A stretch of 64,000 bases of DNA, taken from Ficedula albicollis (Eukaryota > Chordata > Aves > Passeriformes > Muscicapidae). The position numbers and the translations under genes are program-made. The DNA lies in assembly GCF_000247815.1 (NCBI RefSeq), contig NC_021677.1:64218038-64282037 (forward strand), read 5' to 3'. The notes beneath the pieces were generated by a model. The model worked only from the letters and a program-made list of their open reading frames with translations, had not been told where the DNA came from and made no database searches. Of the stretch, positions 33,640 through 45,689 are shown in pieces; the first letter of the stretch is position 1; each line of letters starts with the position of its first letter.

Positions 33640-33803
33640 GCCCCAAGAGGCAGAGTCCCAAGGGTTCAAGTCCACCCTGAAAGCTTTCAGGACAGATCCC
33701 AAACAGAAGAAAAGTCCCCATGAGCAGTAGAAGCTGCAGCTGCTGCAGAGTCTCGAGAGGCAGAAGCTCCCTGGTCTTTTCTTCTGTTCTGTTCTTGTTC
33801 TTG

Positions 33804-33862
33804 TTCTTCTTCTTCTTCTTCTTCTTCTTCTTCTTCTTCTTCTTCTTCTTCTTCGTCTTCTT
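33804..33862 (+). repeat. TTC microsatellite, first tract
   Basis: About 15 TTC triplets after TTGTTCTTG repeats. The tract ends in CGTCTTCTTCCTTCATG, as the second tract does. Confidence 0.9.
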
Positions 33863-34021
33863 CCTTCATGTTGTGCTAGTGACGATGATGATGATGGTGG
33901 TACAGTAAGAGCGAGTGAGCTCTCACTCCAATGCACAGATTCTTATTTGCAAATTCCCCAATGAGCTAAAAACACAAATCTGAAGCATTTCTTCTAAACC
34001 TATTAGCATTTTTGTTTTTTT

Positions 34022-34158
34022 CCTCATCCTCCTTCTTATTCTCCTTCTTCTCCTTCTTCTCCTCCTTCTTCTCCTCCTTCTTCTCCTCCTTGTTCTTGTT
34101 CTTGTTCTTGTTCTTGTTCTTCTTCTTCTTCTTCTTCTTCTTCTTCTTCGTCTTCTTC
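34022..34158 (+). repeat. TTC/TCC-rich microsatellite, second tract
   Basis: An interrupted pyrimidine tract of TTCTCC, TTGTTC and pure TTC segments, followed by the same CGTCTTCTTCCTTCATG flank as the first tract. Confidence 0.9.
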
Positions 34159-34351
34159 CTTCATGTTGTGCTAGTGACGATGATGATGATGGTGGTACAG
34201 TAAGAGCGAGTGAGCTCTCACTCCAATGCACAGATTCTTATTTGCAAATTCCCCAATGAGCTAAAAACACAAATCTGAAGCATTTCTTCTAAACCTATTA
34301 GCATTTTTGTTTTTTTAATACAGAAGTTTACACAGAATTTGGGCATATGGC

Positions 34352-34665
34352 TGTCGCTGGACACTGCTGGAACCAGGGACCAGCAGCCTTGAAGCCTTGG
34401 GCTCCTCAGGCTGCACCAGGACAAGAAATCGTAACAATGACTAAACACCTCAGGGTGGGTGAGAGACGGGATGTTTTGCACAAAGCATGTTTCCAAAGAG
34501 GTGTTGCCTTCTTGGGCCAATGAGCCTTTTCTATTCTGTTTCACACAAACTGTCCTGTATAAAGTGTAGTGTTTCTTTAAATAAAACTCTCTTTTGCTTC
34601 TCCACTGCACAAGGAACTACATTGCATTATCCTCCTTGCCACTCTCCTACAGCTCAAATGCAACA
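34352..34665 (+). mobile_element. Solo LTR, 314 bp, nested in the dispersed element
   Basis: It begins TGTCGCTGGACACTGC and ends AAATGCAACA, the TG...CA ends of an LTR, flanked by TATGGC and CATGGC (six bases, one mismatch). Internal promoter-like signals are GGGCCAATGAG (CCAAT box), TGTATAAAG (TATA box) and AAATAAAAC (polyadenylation signal) in U3-R order. The inverted relative at 43.6 kb reads CATATGGACTATCTG straight through, an apparent empty site. The family is unknown; a six-base duplication suits ERVK-type elements. Confidence 0.65.
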
Positions 34666-34868
34666 CATGGCCTATCTGTTCTATCTAAAAAATGCAAGCA
34701 ATATTCTTACTGTATTTTTATTATGTCTAGAATTATGTTTTTGTACATTGCATTATCCTCCTTGCTACTCTCCTACAACTCAAATGCAACACATGGCCTA
34801 TCTGTTCTATCTAAAAAATGCAAGCAATATTCTTACTGTATTTTTATTATGTCTAGAATTATGTTTTT
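34619..34868. repeat. 126-bp tandem duplication across the LTR edge
   Basis: ACATTGCATTATCCTCCTTG to TGTCTAGAATTATGTTTTT occurs at 34619 and 34745. The first copy spans the LTR end and the host element, so this duplication postdates the LTR insertion. The copies differ only at TTGCCACTC/TTGCTACTC and CTACAGCTC/CTACAACTC. Confidence 0.9.
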
Positions 34869-35040
34869 GATCTCTCACTGAGACTTGTTTTTAAGACTTG
34901 TTTTCTACACTGATGTCTAGGGCTTTCACTTTCTAAGGCACCTGAAACATGTTCTTACTTACTTAAATTTACTTACTTACCTACCTACCTAAAACTTAAG
35001 CTTACACCTCTATTTCATGTATGAGTGGCTTAATATACTC

Positions 35041-36329
35041 CCATGCAGCCAAAGGTTTGGTTCAAGCCCTGCATTTTGATCTCTGTTTTTCAGACTCCAG
35101 CACTGAGCCCCACGAGCTGGGACCCCTCCCTGCCTGCTGGGCTCACTCCTGTGCAATCCTGTGTCAGGACAGAAGGTGACAGATTCTCCCTGTCAGTCAG
35201 ATTAAGATGGGAATAGCAAAACTAATTTGGCTTGTCGTCAGGAGAATAAATCTTGTTGGGTTTCCCTGGGGAGCCTGGGCAGTGCCAGCACCTCTGTGGG
35301 AGGGAAGAACCTTTCCCAAAATCCAGCCTGAGCCTGCCTGGCCCAGCTCCAGCCATTCCCTGTCCCTGGGAGCAGAGATGGGAGCTGCCCCTGCACTTCC
35401 CACCAAGAGGAAAATCGCCCTGATTGCATTGTGCATTCATTTATTCAACATCCAAGGGATTATTTGGACAATGCACAGCAGAGCAAAGAGGAGGGGCTGT
35501 GCAAGGCAGGTGTTGGCTCTCAGGGAACCATTCCCAAGGAGCTCGAGACCCCTTCCTGCACCAGCTCTGGCCTTGGAGCAGCGTGACTCGAGGCACAGAG
35601 CTCCTCTAATGAGAGCACTGATGTGCATCCTGAAAAATCAGGATTAATTTCTTAATTCCCCACCTCGTTTCTTAATTGCAGTATGGAGCTGTGGTAGCTG
35701 GGAGCTCAGCCAGCCCAGCTGCTCCACGCTGCCCCTGCCCCAGACAGGCACCATTTCCTGCCCAGCCCAGTGGCACAGGGACAGCTGATGGGGAGGAGAT
35801 GGAGAAGCTGCAGTGTCCCCAGAGCTGGGGACCTTTCCCTGTTAGCTCGGGTTCAGCTCAGGGGAATCCTGTTTGCTGAGCTGCTCTCAGTGCTGAAACC
35901 CCCCAGTGGAAGCAGCTCCAGGCCAGTGAGGCAGGAAAGGCACCAGTCAACAGCACCAGTGTTCCATCCCCACTTCTGCTTCTCAGGGCTCTTTGTCTTC
36001 CTCTCTTTTCCATTTATTTCCCCAGCCACAGCTCTTCCTCCCTTGCACCTGGGAGTGCAGCTGGGTTTGTTTCGCTGCCCCTCAGGACCTGTGTGCTGAG
36101 CTTTGCTGGTGAGCCAGCAGGACCTGGGCAGTGACGTGGAGAGTGCCATCCCCCTGCTGCTCGGGGTTCCATCCCAAAATTCCAACACTCCTCCACTCCC
36201 TTCTGCTGAAACCAGTCCTGGTGATGAGCCGGGGGGATGTTTGGTCTCCAGCTCATCGGGAAGGATGGGCTCACCCTGCAGGGGGGCAGGAGTGTGGGGT
36301 GTGTCGGAGTGTGGGGATTCACAGAATCA
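35041..36329. other. Unique stretch, no gene assigned
   Basis: GC-rich and AT-rich parts alternate. Several frames of 60-146 codons overlap on both strands with no supporting splice or domain evidence. Confidence 0.35.
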
Positions 36330-36403
36330 CACAGAATCACTCACAGAAACACACAGAATCACTCACAGTATCAATCACAGCATCAATCACAGGATCAATC
36401 ACA

Positions 36404-37037
<634 letters not shown>

Positions 37038-37134
37038 CAATCACAGGATCAATCACAGGATCAATCACAGAATCAATCACAGATTCAATCACAGGATCAA
37101 TCACAGGATCAATCACAGAATCAATCACAGATTC

Positions 37135-37834
37135 NNNNNNNNNNNNNNNNNNNNNNNNNNNNNNNNNNNNNNNNNNNNNNNNNNNNNNNNNNNNNNNNNN
37201 NNNNNNNNNNNNNNNNNNNNNNNNNNNNNNNNNNNNNNNNNNNNNNNNNNNNNNNNNNNNNNNNNNNNNNNNNNNNNNNNNNNNNNNNNNNNNNNNNNNN
37301 NNNNNNNNNNNNNNNNNNNNNNNNNNNNNNNNNNNNNNNNNNNNNNNNNNNNNNNNNNNNNNNNNNNNNNNNNNNNNNNNNNNNNNNNNNNNNNNNNNNN
37401 NNNNNNNNNNNNNNNNNNNNNNNNNNNNNNNNNNNNNNNNNNNNNNNNNNNNNNNNNNNNNNNNNNNNNNNNNNNNNNNNNNNNNNNNNNNNNNNNNNNN
37501 NNNNNNNNNNNNNNNNNNNNNNNNNNNNNNNNNNNNNNNNNNNNNNNNNNNNNNNNNNNNNNNNNNNNNNNNNNNNNNNNNNNNNNNNNNNNNNNNNNNN
37601 NNNNNNNNNNNNNNNNNNNNNNNNNNNNNNNNNNNNNNNNNNNNNNNNNNNNNNNNNNNNNNNNNNNNNNNNNNNNNNNNNNNNNNNNNNNNNNNNNNNN
37701 NNNNNNNNNNNNNNNNNNNNNNNNNNNNNNNNNNNNNNNNNNNNNNNNNNNNNNNNNNNNNNNNNNNNNNNNNNNNNNNNNNNNNNNNNNNNNNNNNNNN
37801 NNNNNNNNNNNNNNNNNNNNNNNNNNNNNNNNNN
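37135..37834. other. Assembly gap, 700 N
   Basis: Exactly 700 N inside the 12-bp satellite. Both sides are the same 48-bp unit, so the missing sequence is almost certainly more of the array. Confidence 1.
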
Positions 37835-38157
37835 TCAATCACAGGATCAATCACAGGATCAATCACAGAATCAATCACAGATTCAATCACAGGATCAATC
37901 ACAGGATCAATCACAGAATCAATCACAGATTCAATCACAGGATCAATCACAGGATCAATCACAGAATCAATCACAGATTCAATCACAGGATCAATCACAG
38001 GATCAATCACAGAATCAATCACAGATTCAATCACAGGATCAATCACAGGATCAATCACAGAATCAATCACAGATTCAATCACAGGATCAATCACAGGATC
38101 AATCACAGAATCAATCACAGATTCAATCACAGGATCAATCACAGGATCAATCACAGG

Positions 38158-38580
38158 ATCTCTGGGCTGGAAGAGCCCTCCACGACCCTGGAGCCCAGCC
38201 CAGCCCAGCCCTCAATAACCCACAGCACCCAGTGCCACACCCAGGCTCTATAAACACATCCAGGGATGGTGACTCCACCCCCTCCGGACAAACCATCCCA
38301 GTACTTCATTATTCTTTCCATAAAAACCTTTCCCTAACATCCAACCTGTATTTCCCCTGGCACAGGCTGTGTGCTCTGGTCCTGTCGGTGCTGCCTGGAG
38401 AGGAGACCAACCCCCCTGAGCACAGCCACTGTCAGGGAGTGCAGAGAGTGATCAGGTCACTCTGAGCCTCCTTTTCTCCAGGCTGAACACCCCCAGCTCC
38501 CCCAGCCATTCCCCACAGGGTTTGTGTCCCAAGCCCCTCACCAGCCTCGTGTCCTCCCCTTTGCTGTCACTGTCCCCGTT
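38158..38580 (-). mobile_element. CR1 LINE, about 420 bp of 3' region, minus strand
   Basis: CTCTGGGCTGGAAGAGCCCT, CACATCCAGGGATGGTGACT, TCCATAAAAACCTTTCCCTA, CTGAGCCTCCTTTTCTCCAG, GCTGAACACCCCCAGCTCCC and CCCAAGCCCCTCACCAGCCT are in reverse-complement CR1 order. Its 3' terminus abuts the 12-bp satellite, so the array sits where the octamer tail should be. Confidence 0.8.
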
Positions 38581-39728
38581 TGGCCTCCATGGCCTTAGAG
38601 GGGCTTTTACAACTTAATATTCTGTGATTCCACAACTCTGAGCCTCAGATGTTCCCCAGTCACTCCTCAAAATCCCCTGGTGGGAGGGGTGAAAACAAAC
38701 GGTGCCAAATGTTTTAAACTCACCTCTAATTTCTCAGGACATTCTAATAGCTTATCAAAATCAGACTCTAAAAGCACTTTAAAAATAACTCACTGCATCC
38801 TAAAGTCTGGTAGGGATTCCATATTTCCCTCTGGATTTCTTTGCCTGGTCTCCTGCTCTCCAGATTTTTCTCCTGTCCTGTGTAATTTAGGGATGGTCTG
38901 ACCCTGCTGTGTGTCAGCTTAGGCAGAGTTATTGGTTTTGTTAATGCCTGGGGTTTTTCATGGTTTCCTCTGCATGTTTTGACACATTTTATTTACTTCT
39001 GTTTGTGCCCTTCCTCTGAAACCTCCTGAAGCCTCAAATTTCTCTGTTGCAGACTGAAGTGTAATTAGGTTAAAGATGCTCTTCAGGTAATTTTAATCCA
39101 TATATCATTTTTCTTCACCAGAAAGTCCAGACTACGAGCAAACTCTCTGTGTTCCATGCAAAGGTCCAAATGGCCACTAGAGATTTATATCATGTTGATA
39201 AGGGAGACACATTCAAGTGAAATCTGGAAAAGAAATAATTTTGAACTGATTTATTTTAATATTATCTAAGTATTGAAAACTGCCTTGGAAATAACAACCT
39301 ACTCATAATTTTAATTTGTAAAGAAAACTTGTTTACGTGGCAGCAATTAAAAATATCAGCTCAATATCTGTAGAACATAGACAAGGCCAAGCTAATTTAT
39401 TTTATGAACTTAGAGAGCACGTTTAAGCTCAGTCTGCAGGGAGGGTTCTCCATCTCCAGTTGAGATAAAGCCTCCTTTGCAGATGGGGAGCAGTGGGGAG
39501 GGCTGAGTTGCAGGGAAATGGGTTTGTGATGGAAATCACAGCATCCTCAATAAACAGCTCATGATAAAATTAAGAAAATTTTATTAAGCTCCACTGCCAT
39601 TAGTTTCCATTAGTTGGTTCATTTGTAGGAGCTGCCTTCTAGGAATAAATGCACTTTCCTGCAGCATGGAGCAGGGATATCCCAGACAGGGCAAGGCAGT
39701 GGGAAACAGCACACGAGGCCAGGGAGCT
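38581..39728. other. Unique AT-rich stretch, no gene seen
   Basis: 39000-39420 is strongly AT-rich and non-repetitive, a composition often seen in conserved non-coding DNA; this is speculative. No exon was found. Confidence 0.35.
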
Positions 39729-40214
39729 GGGAATGCTGTGGGTCCATCAGGAGCATTCCCTGGGGCTGAGCCCTGCTTTCCATGGCTGCAGGGAATGCTG
39801 TGGGTCCATCAGGAGCATTCCCTGGGGCTGAGCCCTGCTTTCCATGGCTGCAGGGAATGCTGTGGGTCCATCAGGAGCATTCCCTGGGGCTGAGCCCTGC
39901 TTTCCATGGCTGCAGGGAATGCTGTGGGTCCATCAGGAGCATTCCCTGGGGCTGAGCCCTGCTTTCCATGGCTGCAGGGAATGCTGTGGGTCCATCAGGA
40001 GCATTCCCTGGGGCTGAGCCCTGCTTTCCATGGCTGCAGGGAATGCTGTGGGTCCATCAGGAGCATTCCCTGGGGCTGAGCCCTGCTTTCCATGGCTGCA
40101 GGGAATGCTGTGGGTCCATCAGGAGCATTCCCTGGGGCTGAGCCCTGCTTTCCATGGCTGCAGGGAATGCTGTGGGTCCATCAGGAGCATTCCCTGGGGC
40201 TGAGCCCTGCTTTG
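39729..40214. repeat. Minisatellite, 62-bp unit, 8 copies
   Basis: The unit is GGGAATGCTGTGGGTCCATC, AGGAGCATTCCCTGGGGCTG, AGCCCTGCTTTCCATGGCTG, CA. Copies 1-7 are identical and the eighth stops after CCCTGCTTT. GGGAATGCT and AGCATTCCC are complementary, so each unit can form a hairpin of 8-9 bp. Confidence 0.95.
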
Positions 40215-40223
40215 TGATGTGTT

Positions 40224-40965
40224 GGGATCAGCAGGGCTGTGTCCAGTTCTGGGATCAGCAGGGATTGTTGGGATCAGCAGGGCTGTGTCCAGTTCTGGGA
40301 TCAGCAGGGATTGTTGGGATCAGCAGGGCTGTGTCCAGTTCTGGGATCAGCAGGGATTGTTGGGATCAGCAGGGCTGTGTCCAGTTCTGGGATCAGCAGG
40401 GATTGTTGGGATCAGCAGGGCTGTGTCCAGTTCTGGGATCAGCAGGGATTGTGGGATCAGCAGGGCTGTGTCCAGTTCTGGGATCAGCAGGGATTGTGGG
40501 ATCAGCAGGGCTGTGTCCAGTTCTGGGATCAGCAGGGATTGTGGGATCAGCAGGGCTGTGTCCAGTTCTGGGATCAGCAGGGATTGTGGGATCAGCAGGG
40601 CTGTGTCCAGTTCTGGGATCAGCAGGGATTGTGGGATCAGCAGGGCTGTGTCCAGTTCTGGGATCAGCAGGGATTGTGGGATCAGCAGGGCTGTGTCCAG
40701 TTCTGGGATCAGCAGGGATTGTGGGATCAGCAGGGCTGTGTCCAGTTCTGGGATCAGCAGGGATTGTGGGATCAGCAGGGCTGTGTCCAGTTCTGGGATC
40801 AGCAGGGATTGTGGGATCAGCAGGGCTGTGTCCAGTTCTGGGCTCAGCAGGGATTGTGGGATCAGCAGGGCTGTGTCCAGTTCTGGGATCAGCAGGGATT
40901 GTGGGATCAGCAGGGCTGTGTCCAGTTCTGGGATCAGCAGGGATTGTGGGATCAGCAGGGAATGC
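40224..40965. repeat. Minisatellite, 45/46-bp unit, about 16 copies
   Basis: The unit is GGGATCAGCAGGGCTGTGTC, CAGTTCT, GGGATCAGCAGGGATTGTT. The first four copies are 46 bp (GATTGTTGGG) and the rest 45 bp (GATTGTGGG), a clean length switch. One copy near 40842 reads GGGCTCAGC. It starts only about ten bases after the 62-bp array ends. The 45-bp part is a multiple of 3 and opens frames in several phases. Confidence 0.95.
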
Positions 40966-40970
40966 TGTGT

Positions 40971-41565
40971 CCAGTCCTGGGTTGCTCAGCACAGCAGGGA
41001 CAGGAGCCTGCAGCCGCTGGAGAGGATTTGTTTGTCCCGAGCATCAACAGAGCCTGGCTCCTCTGTCTCTCCAAGCATCAAGAGCCACGGTGGCTGTGCC
41101 GTGTTATTATTCATGGGAAAGATCTCCAGAGAAAATGAGAACTTTGCATGGGTAGTTTAGGTTAGATATAGAAATGATTAATTTTGTTTAATTCAATAGA
41201 GAGATCTAATTTCACTGCCACCTAATATTTAATATTTTTCCTCCCTGTCTCGATTCTTTCTTTCTTTAGACTTTCATGGTACTGAAAGAGAAATAAAAAA
41301 AATAAAAAAAGAGGCAAAGAATGCAAAGTAAAACAAAAATGAGGCTGTTCAATCAGGCGAGGAAGAAAAGCTATCTAAAATCCCCTGAATCAGGTGAAGG
41401 AAAATGAATCATATCTTTTTCATTCAAGAAAGTGGATTTGGCTTCAGGCATTGAAATCTCGAGCTGTCTGAAAATGCTGGAGACACACTCAGGGCTCCGT
41501 GCTGAACCTGCCCTGTTTGTGCCCAGGGGGACAGGACTGCAGAGCCCAGGGGTTATTTATTGTTA
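40971..41565. other. Unique stretch, no gene seen
   Basis: GC-rich, then AT-rich with A-runs near 41290-41340. No recognised element. Confidence 0.4.
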
Positions 41566-42375
41566 GAAATACATATAATACATATAATACATATTACTTC
41601 ATATATATATTATATATATTATACAATATATATTATACGATATATATTATACAATATATATTATATCATGTTATGTTATGTTATATTATATTATATTATA
41701 TTATATTATATTATATTATATTATATTATATTATATTATATTATATTATATTATATTATATTATATTATATTATATTATATTATATTATATTATATTATA
41801 TTATATTATATTATATTATATTATATTATATTATATTATATTATATTATATTATATTATATTATATTATATTATATTATATTATATTATATTATATTATA
41901 TTATATTATATTATATTATATTATATTATATTATATTATATTATATTATATTATATTATATTATATTATATTATATTATATTATATTATATTATATTATA
42001 TTATATTATATTATATTATATTATATTATATTATATTATATTATATTATATTATATTATATTATATTATATTATATTATATTATATTATATTATATTATA
42101 TTATATTATATTATATTATATTATATTATATTATATTATATTATATTATATTATATTATATTATATTATATTATATTATATTATATTATATTATATTATA
42201 TTATATTATATTATATTATATTATATTATATTATATTATATTATATTATATTATATTATATTATATTATATTATATTATATTATATTATATTATATTATA
42301 TTATATTATATTATATTATATTATATTATATTATATTATATTATATTATATTATATTATATTATATTATATTATA
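41566..42375. repeat. AT-rich tract and (TTATA)n pentanucleotide array
   Basis: AT dinucleotide and ACATATAAT repeats (41566-41667) lead through TTATG copies into pure TTATA repeated to the gap, about 140 units over 708 bp without interruption. Length at such an array varies easily. Confidence 0.98.
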
Positions 42376-42603
42376 NNNNNNNNNNNNNNNNNNNNNNNNN
42401 NNNNNNNNNNNNNNNNNNNNNNNNNNNNNNNNNNNNNNNNNNNNNNNNNNNNNNNNNNNNNNNNNNNNNNNNNNNNNNNNNNNNNNNNNNNNNNNNNNNN
42501 NNNNNNNNNNNNNNNNNNNNNNNNNNNNNNNNNNNNNNNNNNNNNNNNNNNNNNNNNNNNNNNNNNNNNNNNNNNNNNNNNNNNNNNNNNNNNNNNNNNN
42601 NNN
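42376..42603. other. Assembly gap, 228 N
   Basis: A run of 228 N terminates the TTATA array. The gap most likely hides more of it. Confidence 1.
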
Positions 42604-43244
42604 GTGGAAAGGCTTTTTAAGATGGAGTTTCCTTTAGGAGCACGTCGGGCTGCTGGAGTGTCTGTAGTGGGGAACTGCCTCGGTTGGGTAACACCTGAGA
42701 GGGCTCCTGCTGCTGCCACACCTGCTGCTGCGCCCGCCCTCTGCAGCAATTAGAAACCACAGCCCAAATTACGACTGAGAAGAAAAACAAATCTCAACCC
42801 CAGCCAAGAAAGGCGCACGCTCTGAAGAGGTGGGCCCAAGGAGTGGCCGTGCAGAACAGCTCCTGCTCCTGGAAAACGGCTTCTGGAAGGGTTTGGATAA
42901 GCATGGCAGCTCTGGCAATATGCCAGGGGCTGGTGGATTTAAGGGCTCCTGCCAAAAACTCCCGTTCCTGGGGGGCTTTGGGATCCACCTGGTGCAGTTT
43001 GCTCCCAGACCCGCCTGGGCAGGGCCAGTGTGGATCCTGCGGGGAGCCTGACCCATCTCGGGGAATTCAGGCCTGGTGGGGTTCATGGAAAGAACCCAAA
43101 CTCCTTGTTCCCAGCTGCTGTGGCAGCTTTTGGCTGGAACACGGAGCCCGTGCAGGTGGGGCAGGGCACAGCCCTGGTGAAAACAGAGACCCCTCTGAGC
43201 CCCTGAGAGACTTCAAAATGCAGGGTTTCAATTATAGCCTTTAG
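42604..43244. other. Unique GC-rich stretch, no gene assigned
   Basis: Frames of 64-133 codons exist on both strands with no recognisable domain or splice sites. CTGCTG-rich near 42710-42740. Confidence 0.35.
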
Positions 43245-43969
43245 AGAAATTAAAAGATATTAAGCCACACAGACATGAAATAGAGGTGTAAGCTTTGGTT
43301 TTAAGTGAGTAGAAATATTATTAAGTTGCATAGATATGAAGTAGAAGTATAAATCTTAGTTTTAAGTAAGTAAAAATATGTTTTAAGTGCCTTAAAGAGC
43401 AAAAGTCTTGGAATTTAGTGTGAAAAACAAGCTTCAAAAACAACCTTCAGTGAGAGCTCAAGAACAAAAACAAGCTTCAAAAACAAGCTTCAAAAAGAAG
43501 TTTCAGTGAGATCTCAAAAACACAGTTTTAGACAAAAAAAACATAGTAAGAATATTGCTTACATTTTTCAGATAGAACAGATAGTCCATATGTGCAAGTT
43601 CTGCATAAACTTTCATATTAAAAAACTAGAATTCTAATAGGTTTAGAAGAAATGCTTCAGGTTCTTGTTTTTAGCTCATTGGGGAATTTGTAAATAAGAA
43701 TCTGTGCATTGGAGTGAGAGCTCACTCGCTCTTACTCCACCATCATCATCATCATCACTAGCACAGCATGAAGGAAGAAGAAGAAGAAGAAGAAGAAGAA
43801 GAAGAAGAAGAAGAAGAAGAAGAAGAAGAAGAAGAAGAAGAAGAAGAAGAAGAAGAAGAAGAAGAAGAAGAAGAAGAAGAAGAAGAAGAAGAAGAAGAAG
43901 AAGAAGAAGAAGAAGAAGAAGAAGAAGAAGAAGAAGAAGAAGAAGAAGAAGAAGAAGAAGAAGAAGAAG

Positions 43970-44000
<31 letters not shown>

Positions 44001-44090
44001 CTACTGCTCATGGGGACTTTTCTCCTGTTTGGGATCTGTGCTGAAAGCTTTCAGGGTGGACTTGAACCCTTGGGACTCTGCCTCAGACAG
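43245..44090 (-). mobile_element. Dispersed TTC/GAA element, copy C, inverted
   Basis: Reverse-complement relative of 33640-35040. It shares CACAGACATGAAATAGAGGT, ATAGGTTTAGAAGAAATGCT, AGAGCTCACTCGCTCTTACT, a GAA tract, and CATGGGGACTTTTCTCCTGT with GTGGACTTGAACCCTTGGGA. It lacks the LTR and the flank duplication, so it is closer to the ancestral layout. Around 43380-43540 it has its own short CAAGCTTCAAAAA repeats. Confidence 0.7.
43774..43999 (+). repeat. (GAA)n microsatellite, about 75 repeats
   Basis: 226 bases of uninterrupted GAA between AGCATGAAG and TCTACTGCTC. Copy A carries about 15 TTC triplets at the equivalent place, so the tract has expanded here. Long pure GAA/TTC tracts are known to form triplexes and be unstable. 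Frames give poly-Glu or poly-Arg and are not genes. Confidence 0.98.
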
Positions 44091-44725
44091 CCAGAGGATC
44101 TCCTGGTTTGGGTAACCTGTGCTTCCATGGATGCACTGAATTTTGGGACTCACACAGCTCATGGATCCACCCCTGTCCCTGCCCAGACCCCCAGCAATCC
44201 TCAGGCTCCCAGCAGCTGAGGGCCCCGCTGTCCTGCCCCACGCCGGGGTGCTCTGGGAAGCTGCGGCTCCGTGGGGTTGAGAGCTGGTGACAAAAGGAGG
44301 AGCTGCAAGGGAAGGCAGGGCCCTGGCAGGGCACGGGTTAATCCAGTGGCGCCTCTGCAGCACATCTGCTCCCGCTGTTCCGCCTCATGAACCACTCTAA
44401 GGCTGCCCTAACAGCCCCTTCTCCTTCAGCACTCACAAACAAAAGCCGAGAAAAGGATGACTGGTTTTTCTAAAACCCTCTCCCACACCCCACCTCAGCA
44501 TAATGCACTCCTTAGTCAAAACCACTTCTTACTCTTTACTCTGGGATTTTTTTTTTTTTTTTACAGTGTGGTTGCTTTTGCTCTTTTTGATAAGCTGAAA
44601 TGGAAACTTCATTGTGTGTGCAAAGCTCCCAATAATTTACCATTTCCAATAGAAAATTACCCTGCAATTGGAAATATTTTAAGAACCTTCCTCAAGGAAA
44701 ATATAAGAATGGAGAAAACCCTACA
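44091..44725. other. Unique stretch, no gene seen
   Basis: A run of 16 T lies at about 44549-44564. The sequence just left of the LTR could be older repeat DNA but I cannot name it. Confidence 0.35.
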
Positions 44726-44730
44726 GTAAC

Positions 44731-45662
44731 TGTTGGAGAACATATTGGGGATAACCCCACAAGTATGAATGCTCAGATTCTGAGAATATAGAAACCATAA
44801 ACGCAATGGAAATGAAAGCCACTTTGGAGATACCAAGCCACAGTTACTGAATAACCACAGGACAATGGGATAGCCGGCTCGAGCTAATCCCCTCTTGATA
44901 GAACAATGCCTTTTGCCTGATAGTGGGCACGAGGGTCTGACTCACCCCCCCCAGGGTACAAGGAGTAGTTTTTAGAGTTTAAAATGTAACACACTATGCT
45001 AATATCATGGTTCCTATAGGCTGTATTTAAATGCTGTAGAATTTGTATCTTGTATTAGATTGGTTAAGTGGGAATTAGAATATTCATGATAGAAAAAGAT
45101 TTAAAGTATTGTAAACGGGAAATTGCTCTTTTTGCTCCTGTCTCGCTCCCTCTCTGCCCTCTTCCCCTCCTCCTCTCTTCTCTCCTCTCTCCTTCTCTCT
45201 CTTCTTCTCTTATGCCATTGCTCTAACTCACTTGCAGTTTTACTCTGGGCTGCTGAGAACATCCCTTTGTAAGACCCTCTGTATTTTACCCTTACAATAA
45301 ATGCAATGGCAACTTTTAGCTAATACAGGCTGAATGAGCTTTGTCCCTGATCCCTGTCTATCCGATACAAAGACTCCGAGTGTAGCCACAGAGAAGGATT
45401 CCTCCTACAGTGGCTGTGTTCAGTCTGTGCCAAACCCAGCTCATCTCTGGGCCCACTGGGGCACAGGGCTCATGTTTTGGGGACAGCCACCAGCATTCCT
45501 CACCTTGGGTACTGCCTGTGTGGCACAGAGGGGAGCAGTAGCCACAGAGTATTGGTCAGCTCTGAAGTGGTCATGCAACGGTAACTTTTAGCTAATACAG
45601 GCTGAATGAGCTTTGTCCCTGATCCCTGTCTATCCGATACAAAGACTCCGAGTGTAGCCACA
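44731..45662 (+). mobile_element. Endogenous retrovirus remnant: LTR plus truncated second LTR
   Basis: Flanked on both sides by GTAAC (44726-44730 and 45663-45667). It starts TGTTGGAGAACATATTGG and ends GTAGCCACA. Inside are AGATTGGTTAAG (CCAAT box in reverse), TTTAAAGTATTGTAAAC, a pyrimidine-rich tract (45125-45210) and the polyadenylation signal ACAATAAATGC. The 3' 90 bases (45301-45390) recur at 45573-45662, so it reads as a 660-bp 5' LTR, 182 bp of residual interior, and the tail of a 3' LTR. A 5-bp duplication suits ERVL-type elements. No gag, pol or env reading frame remains. Confidence 0.7.
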
Positions 45663-45689
45663 GTAACATCCTTCTTGTACAGGAGCAGG

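Larger units (their letters stand above)
33640..35040 (+). mobile_element. Dispersed TTC-bearing element, copy A (unclassified)
   Basis: The segment is homologous, in inverted orientation, to 43245-44090. Shared landmarks are GGGTTCAAGTCCACCCTGAAA, a TTC tract, TGTTGTGCTAGTGACGATGA, GAGTGAGCTCTCACTCCAAT, AGCATTTCTTCTAAACCTAT, CTATCTGTTCTATCTAAAAA and CTTACACCTCTATTTCATGT. In this copy the TTC tract plus about 165 bp of flank is duplicated (offset 294 bp) and an LTR is inserted at 34352. It is probably a retroelement or LTR derivative of unknown family. Confidence 0.7.

Noticed and set aside
43704..44219. Poly-Glu and poly-Arg frames around 43.7-44.2 kb
   Set aside because: They arise from the GAA microsatellite inside a dispersed repeat.
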